From: a virus | Direction: 5' to 3' (one strand) | Length of the DNA: 46,818 nucleotides | IMG/VR virus record: IMGVR_UViG_3300021964_000127 | Coordinates: 1-46,818 of that record | Shown here: piece by piece, positions 38,945-44,701 of the stretch | Numbering within the stretch: the stretch's first letter is position 1 | How the letters are laid out: every line of letters begins with the position of its first letter | Made by a program: the position numbers and the translations under genes | Notes under the pieces: generated by a model | Databases searched by the model: none | The model's input: the letters and a program-made list of their open reading frames with translations, nothing else | What the model was told of the DNA's origin: nothing

Positions 38945-39489
38945 GAGGCGACCTTCATATCGACCCAGACGATTCGACCGCGGCAGTGTTTGCACAGCCA
39001 GCGATTCTCACGCATCGTCTTTGACATCTTCCAACGATAGGCGAGACCTTCAGCGTGACAGTCAGAGCAGTTCGCCTTGTATCGACCCATCGGCATATCG
39101 CCTGCCTCGTCTGCGTCGGCGCAACGCTCGATGTGACGCATACCGAGTTCCTCGCACCACCACCGCCAGTCGGCACCGTGATCTGATCTGCCTCTGTCGA
39201 AGTAGTCGCAGGCATGAGCGAACTCGTGGAGGATCGTGTTCTCGATCGACTCGATGCTGGCGTGTTCGACGTAGAGCCTTGACAGACCGATCGAGCGTGT
39301 CTTTGGTCGAAAGACTCCGGCAGATCGTTTCATGTTTGATAGCCCGATCTCGACGAACTCAGGCAGGTGTCCTTCTGCTTCGAGCGTCAGGCGCACCTCC
39401 TTTGCGTAGGCGAAGATTGCCGCGTGCTTCGAGCGTCCGCCGTCGACGTAATCTGCGAGGGTGAAGTGGATAAGAGTTGAGCGGCTCAT
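38941..39489 (-). CDS. SprT-like metalloprotease with zinc ribbon
   Basis: A 182-aa protein with 'ENTILHEFAHACDYFDRG', giving HExxH at residues 88-92 and a further His in 'DHGADWRWWCEELG' at 104, as in the SprT/Spartan family. The C-terminal zinc ribbon has C141, C144, C166 and C169 ('NCSDCHAEG', 'WLCKHCRGR'). Cellular Spartan proteases digest DNA-protein crosslinks; phage SprT-like proteins are common but poorly studied. The ATG overlaps the previous stop (ATGA). Confidence 0.85.
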   Translation of the reverse strand: MSRSTLIHFTLADYVDGGRSKHAAIFAYAKEVRLTLEAEGHLPEFVEIGLSNMKRSAGVFRPKTRSIGLSRLYVEHASIESIENTILHEFAHACDYFDRGRSDHGADWRWWCEELGMRHIERCADADEAGDMPMGRYKANCSDCHAEGLAYRWKMSKTMRENRWLCKHCRGRIVWVDMKVAS

Positions 39490-39611
39490 CCGATCGCTCC
39501 TGTCGTGTAAGCGGCGCGGTGTTGCGCCCAAGCGAGAGAAACGTCTGCTGGGTCGCCGCCACCGTGAACCCAAGATGAACCGAACTCTGCGAACATCTCT
39601 GCTTCGTTCAC
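39486..39611 (-). CDS. Small hypothetical protein
   Basis: A 41-aa peptide (GTG start, MNEAEMFAEFGSSWVHGG...) overlapping both neighbours by ATGA/GTGA junctions. The C-terminal part 'ADVSLAWAQHRAAYTTGA' may be a short helix. Tight coupling argues that it is translated; no family recognised. Confidence 0.5.
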   Translation of the reverse strand: MNEAEMFAEFGSSWVHGGGDPADVSLAWAQHRAAYTTGAIG

Positions 39612-39748
39612 CACGCCTCGCAAGGCGCGTCCTTGTGCGGGTCGTGATCGACACAGCATCCGATCGTTCCTGCTTGGCAGGGCTCGTACTCCTGCCGATC
39701 AAAAGCGATCGTGACTTCGTCGAGTTGGCTGGTGCTGGGCTGGTTCAT
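39608..39748 (-). CDS. Small Cys-rich protein behind promoter G
   Basis: A 46-aa protein starting MNQPSTSQLDEVTIAFDRQE with four Cys in 'CQAGTIGCCVDHDPHKDAPC'. The Cys and His spacing could bind a metal. It is the first gene of the early operon behind promoter-leader copy G, with GAGAAGGAGA before the ATG. An in-frame upstream ATG at 39781 would add MGKNETEKENP. Confidence 0.6.
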   Translation of the reverse strand: MNQPSTSQLDEVTIAFDRQEYEPCQAGTIGCCVDHDPHKDAPCEAW

Positions 39749-39838
39749 GGGGTTCTCCTTCTCTGTTTCGTTCTTTCCCATATGCACACGTTATCAGCCG
39801 TCACGGGCATTACCACACACAAGGAGATATTTCTTTGC
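39746..39838 (-). promoter_or_regulatory. Promoter-leader repeat, copy G
   Basis: Seventh element, minus strand: GTGTGTGGTAATGCCCGTGA, CGGCTGATAACGTGTGCAT, ATG at 39781 (ATGGGAAAGAAC), GAGAAGGAGA and the gene ATG at 39748. The palindrome (CCGT-g-ACGG) is identical to that of copy B. It starts right after the lysis-region genes and heads the long early operon (SprT, RecT, initiator). Confidence 0.85.
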
Positions 39839-39839
39839 G

Positions 39840-40019
39840 TTAGCGCGATGGCGTGTGTCGTCGAAGTCGCAGAAGAATCTCGTCCGCCTTCTCTTCGCTC
39901 GTCACAGGAGCACGCCGCCGATGACCTTCTCGATCACACATCCAGCATCGGGTCGAGTACGACGACAGCCATTCGACCTCGCAACGAGGACACCAAACGT
40001 CAGGCAGAATCTCGATCAC
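39840..40019 (-). CDS. Small zinc-ribbon protein
   Basis: A 59-aa protein: GTG start, then 'IEILPDVWCPRCEVEWLSSY' and 'STRCWMCDREGHRRR'. The CxxC-x14-CxxC arrangement is a zinc ribbon. It overlaps the upstream membrane protein gene by 20 bases. Function unknown; it is the last gene before promoter G. Confidence 0.6.
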   Translation of the reverse strand: MIEILPDVWCPRCEVEWLSSYSTRCWMCDREGHRRRAPVTSEEKADEILLRLRRHTPSR

Positions 40020-40242
40020 GCCGCTGCCAGTCTTGATCAAGATGCCAGTCGATGTGATCGTCGATGCGTTTGTCAAGTCTGTCGATCTTCGTGTCGACAC
40101 GTTGCACGCTGTCACCGATGCGTTGTAGTTCGCTGATATTGCGGTCGTGCTGTTCCGTGTTGCGTCGATCGAACCGAGCCATCAAGACAACTACTGGTCC
40201 AGTAATAACTGCGACGACGATCGGCACGACCCAGACAGCCAC
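40000..40242 (-). CDS. Small membrane protein with coiled coil (XhlA-like)
   Basis: An 80-aa protein with an N-terminal membrane helix ('VAVWVVPIVVAVITGPVVVL') and a helical, charged tail with heptads ('ISELQRIGDSVQRVDTKIDR', 'LDKRIDDHIDW'). This resembles XhlA or other accessory lysis proteins that sit in the membrane near holins. The GTG overlaps the previous stop. A lysis role is inferred from the neighbouring holin and endolysin. Confidence 0.65.
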   Translation of the reverse strand: MAVWVVPIVVAVITGPVVVLMARFDRRNTEQHDRNISELQRIGDSVQRVDTKIDRLDKRIDDHIDWHLDQDWQRRDRDSA

Positions 40243-40243
40243 G

Positions 40244-40495
40244 TCACACCTCGTGCTCTTCGTCACGTTGGGATAGTCGAGACCCGAACGCTGCGTCAAT
40301 CTCTTCGCGAGTGATCACACCGTCGTCTGCGTAGGCGCGCGCCAACTTCTCGACAACTTGCGCTGTCGCAGAAATGCCTGCGAGAAAGGCCGCCTTCCAA
40401 ACAGGGATGCCGCCGATGATCGACGCACCGCCGATGATCGCCATCGACGAATATGCGAACACCGCGCCGACTCGAAACATGAGATGCGCGATCAC
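40244..40495 (-). CDS. Small membrane protein, possible holin or antiholin
   Basis: An 83-aa protein with one or two hydrophobic segments ('MFRVGAVFAYSSMAIIGGAS', 'IIGGIPVWKAAFLAGISATA') and a charged helical C-terminus ('ITREEIDAAFGSRLSQRDEE'). It fits a holin-like topology. The GTG start overlaps the preceding tiny ORF (TCGTGA). Confidence 0.65.
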   Translation of the reverse strand: MIAHLMFRVGAVFAYSSMAIIGGASIIGGIPVWKAAFLAGISATAQVVEKLARAYADDGVITREEIDAAFGSRLSQRDEEHEV

Positions 40496-40581
40496 GAGTC
40501 CTCCGCCAGCACAATCACATACCAGACGCGACGACCGTCCTCGGTCGTTCGCCATTCACCGCGAGTGCGAGCACGTTTCAT
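40492..40581 (-). CDS. Very small ORF in the lysis cluster
   Basis: A 29-aa peptide, MKRARTRGEWRTTEDGRRVW plus a hydrophobic end ('YVIVLAEDS'). It overlaps both the upstream (ATGA) and downstream genes, which suggests translation. No function can be given. Confidence 0.4.
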   Translation of the reverse strand: MKRARTRGEWRTTEDGRRVWYVIVLAEDS

Positions 40582-40742
40582 TCGTCACCGTCCGGCAAGA
40601 AGTAGGAAGCAAAGTGCAAGACGACAGCGGCGACACTCATCCAGATGCCAGCGGTGCGAGTCGAGCCTGACAAGGTGATCAACACGAGTCCTGTGCCTGC
40701 CAGCGTCCATGCTTGTTCTGTTATGTAGCGGACGAGTTTCAT
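40578..40742 (-). CDS. Small membrane protein
   Basis: A 54-aa protein (MKLVRYITEQAWTLAGTGLV...) with two short hydrophobic helices around residues 10-25 and 32-48 ('IWMSVAAVVLHFASYFL'). It is two bases after the Thr-rich protein's stop. A holin-type hairpin is possible. Confidence 0.6.
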   Translation of the reverse strand: MKLVRYITEQAWTLAGTGLVLITLSGSTRTAGIWMSVAAVVLHFASYFLPDGDE

Positions 40743-40744
40743 GG

Positions 40745-42073
40745 TCAGACCTTGCGACGACGTGTTGGCAGTGGCGACACAGGCGATGCGACAGTCGCTG
40801 TGACAGCAACAATGGTACGACGTTCAGCAACAGTTACGTTGGAGCCAACAGGTTTGTAACTATCTAGTGCGCCGCTGAACACGTTCAGTTCGGATTCCAG
40901 TTCGCTCTTTACTTCATCGTCAGCATCATTGAGCGCGGCAACAACTGCTTCGATGATTACAGGGTCAGCGTCCTCAAGCCCTGCGGCTACAAGCGCGCCG
41001 ACATCTTCGACTTCGATCTCGCCGTCAAGTACGTCGACGAGCGCGGCGACGAGTTCAGGTTCTGCGTCGTCGAGCGCGTCTGCGATCTTTGCGCTGACGA
41101 TCGGCTGGCTCGTGGTAGTTGAACGGTCCACCGATGCCTGCTGCGATGGCTGCGTCGACGAGGTTGTTGAGGCGATCGTTGTTGTCGGGGTGGTGCTTGT
41201 AGTCGTCGATGAGGATGTCGATGTCGTCGTGCTTAGAACAGGGGCGAGTGTCGTGGCAGGTGGCGCAGATGTAGAAGTCGTCGGCAACGTTGTCGATGTT
41301 GTGCTCGTCGTCGTGGTCGGAAGTGTTGTCGGCGGGGCGGTAGTGGTAGGCGCGACCGTTGTTGTCGATGACGATGTTGTCGTCGGTGACGACGTAGTAG
41401 TCGGCGGCACTGTCGTCGTAGTCGTGGTGGTAGTTACGGCGGTGGTTGTCGTCGTAGAGGAAGGGACAGTTGTCGGTGCCGGTACAGGAACCGAGGTGGT
41501 GGTTGTCGTGGTAGAAGGCCATGTCGTTGTCGTCGTACTCGTCGTGGTTGTCGTTAGCGCAACAGTAGTTGTCGTTGTCGACGTTGTAGTGGATGTCGTG
41601 CTCGACGAACTCGAAGGCGTTGCTGTAGCAAGCGAGAACTCGGCAACCAGTTCGTACTCGCCGTCACCCCAATTAGGTTTGTTGCCGAGACCTAACTGAC
41701 CACAGCAGTAGCCTGCACGCAAGCGATAGTCGCCAGCGTCCAGCGTCGTGTAAATCTTCGACGACACACACTGGTCTTGCTGGTTGAAGTTGCCGTCGTC
41801 GTCGTATGCGATCAGCGTGTCTTTGCCGCCATACAACCACAGGTAAGGATCAACTGTTACCTCTTCGCAAGACTGATTGCTGTTGCCGTAGATAACGACA
41901 AGCGTCTGATCTTGCTCGACCGTGAAATACCAATCCGATTCTGCAGTGACAGTGAACGATGCCGCTGTGACAGAGGTAGGCGCGAACCACGCCCACAACA
42001 GCAGGCACAGGTAGACCGCTTTGGATGCTCGCTGAAGAGTCCGGCGGGTCAGTCGCCGAACAATGCCGCCCAC
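40745..42073 (-). CDS. Secreted Thr/Ser-rich (mucin-like) protein
   Basis: A protein of about 442 aa. After a signal peptide-like region ('VYLCLLLWAWFAPTSVTAAS') come 120 residues that resemble a pre-peptidase C-terminal (PPC-like) beta domain, with 'VDPYLWLYGGKDTLIAYDDD' and 'LDAGDYRLRAGYCCG'. About 190 residues of Thr/Ser/Pro/Val repeats follow, then an acidic helical domain ('EPELVAALVDVLDGEIEVED') and a short hydrophobic segment ending in RRRK. It should be exported and could be anchored. The GTG start overlaps the endolysin stop region by 25 bases. The function is unknown; it could alter the host surface or bind the cell wall. Confidence 0.75.
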   Translation of the reverse strand: MGGIVRRLTRRTLQRASKAVYLCLLLWAWFAPTSVTAASFTVTAESDWYFTVEQDQTLVVIYGNSNQSCEEVTVDPYLWLYGGKDTLIAYDDDGNFNQQDQCVSSKIYTTLDAGDYRLRAGYCCGQLGLGNKPNWGDGEYELVAEFSLATATPSSSSSTTSTTTSTTTTTVALTTTTTSTTTTTWPSTTTTTTSVPVPAPTTVPSSTTTTTAVTTTTTTTTVPPTTTSSPTTTSSSTTTVAPTTTAPPTTLPTTTTSTTSTTLPTTSTSAPPATTLAPVLSTTTSTSSSTTTSTTPTTTIASTTSSTQPSQQASVDRSTTTSQPIVSAKIADALDDAEPELVAALVDVLDGEIEVEDVGALVAAGLEDADPVIIEAVVAALNDADDEVKSELESELNVFSGALDSYKPVGSNVTVAERRTIVAVTATVASPVSPLPTRRRKV

Positions 42074-42837
42074 GTCAACTTGCCGCAGATACCGTCGACA
42101 GGAGGACACGGGTGGTCACTTTGGAAGTCTTTGATGCGCTGAATGGTGTTCGAGCCTGCCTTGCCGTCAACAAGAATCGGGCGAGTGCCAGTCGAGTTCT
42201 TGTATCCGAGGTCAGCGAGTCGCTGTTGCGCGAGTTTGACGTGCTCGCCTCGTGAGCCACGCTTGACGCTCTTCACAAACTCGGGTGCGTCAGAAACTTT
42301 CTCAGCAGGCTTTGGTTCAGGCTTTGCTTCAACTTTCGGTGCCGGTGCAGAAGTACCGCCAGACACGATCTCGTTCCAGACTCGCTCCATACGGGCTGGG
42401 TCATCTGCAACCGCATCACTAACCTCGACGTGAATCCAATCACCGCCGGGAGCACCATGGAAGGCACGCGAGTCGTACACCTTCCAAGCGTCACGATCGC
42501 ATTTCCAGCCACGACCATACGGTGCTGGGTAGTAGTCGAACACAGCCTCGATACCGAGAGCGTCCGCGTTAGCCACCAGCAAGTCCATAACTGCAACAGC
42601 GTGCTCGTAACGTCCCGAGCCTCGCGACTCTCCCATGTTGCGCCACGACAAATCGAACGCGCGACCAGTTCCGTGGATACTCGGCGAGGACTTGCCGCGC
42701 TTTGAGCGCACACCCCACGAGCCGTTATTCCAAAGGTTCTTGCCCGTATGAGCGACGATCAGTTGGATCAGTTTCTCTGTACCGGCACGGCGACCTTTCG
42801 CGTCACCGTTCCAGCCTGTGTAGGGTCGTTTAGCCAT
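42049..42837 (-). CDS. Endolysin: M15-type peptidase plus peptidoglycan-binding domain
   Basis: A 262-aa lysin. The catalytic domain has 'SPSIHGTGRAFDLSW' (H55 and D62) and 'GDWIHVEVSD', which match the S-x-H-x-x-G-x-A-x-D and W-x-H-x-E motifs of zinc L-Ala-D-Glu or D-Ala-D-Ala type peptidases. After an Ala/Pro/Glu linker, residues 195-262 form a peptidoglycan-binding domain ('LVDGKAGSNTIQRIKDFQSD', 'VDGICGKLTWAALFG'). It cuts peptide crosslinks at the end of infection. The holin gene lies directly upstream and overlaps by eight bases. Confidence 0.92.
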   Translation of the reverse strand: MAKRPYTGWNGDAKGRRAGTEKLIQLIVAHTGKNLWNNGSWGVRSKRGKSSPSIHGTGRAFDLSWRNMGESRGSGRYEHAVAVMDLLVANADALGIEAVFDYYPAPYGRGWKCDRDAWKVYDSRAFHGAPGGDWIHVEVSDAVADDPARMERVWNEIVSGGTSAPAPKVEAKPEPKPAEKVSDAPEFVKSVKRGSRGEHVKLAQQRLADLGYKNSTGTRPILVDGKAGSNTIQRIKDFQSDHPCPPVDGICGKLTWAALFGD

Positions 42838-43060
42838 TGAGGTTCACCGCCGATGCAGACGTATCACCAATAGGTCCTTTCGCAGCGGCGACGGACTTCG
42901 CGATTGACAGACCGGCAGCGACAGCAGCAGCCTTCAGCGAGTCACCAAGATTGACCGACAAGATATCAACTGCGTTGGTACCGACAAGAGCGACAAGTGT
43001 TTGTGCGAACGTAGCGACTGCACGCTCGGCAACGTCTTTAATGAATGATGTCTCGAACAT
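42830..43060 (-). CDS. Holin, r1t-like
   Basis: A 76-aa protein 'MFETSFIKDVAERAVATFAQ', then 'TLVALVGTNAVDILSVNLGD' and 'AAAVAAGLSIAKSVAAAKG'. The layout, F---D--ERAV-TFAQ followed by two hydrophobic stretches, follows the r1t-type holin family of Gram-positive phages. It overlaps the endolysin gene, as expected of a holin-lysin pair. Confidence 0.8.
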   Translation of the reverse strand: MFETSFIKDVAERAVATFAQTLVALVGTNAVDILSVNLGDSLKAAAVAAGLSIAKSVAAAKGPIGDTSASAVNLNG

Positions 43061-43078
43061 GGTCGAGATGCTAACAGA

Positions 43079-43441
43079 TCAGGCTGGTAGGTCGTTCTCG
43101 GCGGGCTTTGGGTGTGCGCCTTTGACCGCTTGACAAGCGGCGATGTATTCGTCGATCTGTGCTTGGTCGCCTTTGACGATGCCGTCGAGATAGTCCTCGA
43201 TGGGTGGGTATTTGTCTTTGCGTTGGCGTTGATACTCAGTAGCGTTCCATGATGCCCATACCTGTTCGACCTCTGACATGATCTCATTGTCGGTTGGGCG
43301 TGGACGTTCGTCGTCCCATACGAGGTTCTCAAGGTCGTCGCCGTGAAAGGCGTACTGGCAGGCAGGTACGAGATTGTTGAGAGCGGTGATGATTGCTACA
43401 TGCTGATTAGGCTCGAAGCCGTCTATGTCGCCGTAAATCAT
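43079..43441 (-). CDS. Tail-fibre-associated protein (XkdW-like motif)
   Basis: A 120-aa protein with 'RQRKDKYPPIEDYLDGIVKG' and 'CQAVKGAHPKPAEN'. The pattern R-x-x-x-YPPIE-x-LD--KGD--A-V-YPK is a widespread phage tail-fibre-associated motif. It directly follows a fibre gene and overlaps its stop (ATGA); an ATG two codons upstream is also possible. It probably aids fibre assembly or is a minor structural protein. Confidence 0.7.
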   Translation of the reverse strand: MIYGDIDGFEPNQHVAIITALNNLVPACQYAFHGDDLENLVWDDERPRPTDNEIMSEVEQVWASWNATEYQRQRKDKYPPIEDYLDGIVKGDQAQIDEYIAACQAVKGAHPKPAENDLPA

Positions 43442-44496
43442 ACGCATACCTCATAGACACGGAATCGGTTGCTTCGGTAAACGCCTTGATAGTTGAGTGT
43501 GATTGTAGCACTGTTGTAGGCGGAGACATCGACTCTCACGGTATGTGTCCCTGCCGATAGCGTAAGAGTTGAAGCGGCGATTGTCGCCAAAAACTCTCTG
43601 GCAGTGTTCTGCCCAAAGCCGATGTGGTTCGTCTCCATTTGTTCACCTGCCACAGTTGGGCTACCAATGCTGAGTGGCGTGCCGTCAATGTAGAACTCAA
43701 CAAACAGGTTTGTAGATGCAGTATTCTTGATGAACTGTCCGGTAAAGAAGTCGAAGAACAGGCGGCTGTTCCCTTGAGTCGTTATCGTATGGCTGTGGAT
43801 TGTTGTGGCTGACGTGATTGACCGTGCGCCTGCCGTATCTTGAAACTCATGCATGGCGACGACAAGACCGGGAGAGTGAATCTCGTCTGCCCGCACAGCA
43901 CCATCGACATCGAGCGTCGCACCCGGCGAGGTCGTGCCGATACCGACATTGCCAGACGAATCAATCGTCATTCTTGTTGTAATGCCAACGTCTGTGCTTT
44001 CCGCAAACTTGAGTTTGCCTGAGTCGCTTTGGTCAACACCAATCGACCAGTCCTGTTGACCGAGCGTAGTCATTGTCAACTTGGAATCTGCACCAGTGTT
44101 GTCAATACGAATAGCCCCGCCAGCGACATGCAACTGTTCGGCAGGTGAAGTTGTGCCGATGCCGACGGCGTTGATGAGTGAGTCCACATACAGCGTGTCC
44201 GTGTCCACCGTCAGGTTCGTCGTTGACACAGAGGTCGCTGTCACGTTCCCTAAGAGGTCGCCAGCCTTGACTGTGCCAGCCACCTCCAACTCGACCTGCG
44301 GATTGGTCGTGCCGATACCGACCCGCTCATTCGCGTCGTCAATGTGGAGCGGTGCCCCGTCCAGCAGGGCAGTCTCGATTGCTTCGACAGCATCGTTGAT
44401 GTCGGTGTGCTGACCGGCGTGCGACACCGTCGCCATCGAGTCGCTGGACGACGGGTTGGTGAACGAGTCTGCGCTACTCGGAAAGTTCGTCGCCAT
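43438..44496 (-). CDS. Tail fibre protein with VGIGTT repeats
   Basis: A 352-aa protein with an N-terminal helical or attachment part ('ADSFTNPSSSDSMATVSHAG', 'INDAVEAIETALLDGAPL'), at least three copies of the VGIGTT-type motif, each followed by S/N-P-x(5-6)-V-G ('RVGIGTTNPQVELEVAGTV' etc.), and a C-terminal beta domain of about 130 residues that may be the receptor tip ('SRLFFDFFTGQFIKNTASTN', 'SAGTHTVRVDVSAYNSATIT'). The same repeats are in the neighbouring fibre gene. Trimeric beta fibre is expected. Confidence 0.8.
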   Translation of the reverse strand: MATNFPSSADSFTNPSSSDSMATVSHAGQHTDINDAVEAIETALLDGAPLHIDDANERVGIGTTNPQVELEVAGTVKAGDLLGNVTATSVSTTNLTVDTDTLYVDSLINAVGIGTTSPAEQLHVAGGAIRIDNTGADSKLTMTTLGQQDWSIGVDQSDSGKLKFAESTDVGITTRMTIDSSGNVGIGTTSPGATLDVDGAVRADEIHSPGLVVAMHEFQDTAGARSITSATTIHSHTITTQGNSRLFFDFFTGQFIKNTASTNLFVEFYIDGTPLSIGSPTVAGEQMETNHIGFGQNTAREFLATIAASTLTLSAGTHTVRVDVSAYNSATITLNYQGVYRSNRFRVYEVCV

Positions 44497-44635
44497 CGCC
44501 GCTGTCTTTCTCTTCGAGTGCGTTCTCTAGGTTGCTGATGTACGCCGCCTGTAAACAGATTTCGTATTCACGAGGGAATCGCTGTTGCAACACAGCGAGA
44601 ACAGTTTGCGGGTCAATGGTCTTTGCGTTACTCAT
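44474..44635 (-). CDS. Small hypothetical protein between fibre genes
   Basis: A 53-aa protein (MSNAKTIDPQTVLAVLQQRF...), mainly helical and acidic at the end. It overlaps the next fibre start by 23 bases and has GAGTGAGTGAC upstream. The size and position fit a small chaperone or linker, as seen in tail-fibre operons of other phages. Not recognised. Confidence 0.6.
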   Translation of the reverse strand: MSNAKTIDPQTVLAVLQQRFPREYEICLQAAYISNLENALEEKDSGDGDELSE

Positions 44636-44701
44636 GTCACTCACTCTAACGCCGATAGGCGTGCGACTCGGGATGTCCCCTCGGGTGTTGGTCTGCCGGG
44701 T

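Noticed and set aside
40929-41699. A long plus-strand frame rich in Val
   Set aside because: It is the antisense of the Thr-rich linker (ACN codons read as GTN-type on the other strand) and has no natural protein composition.
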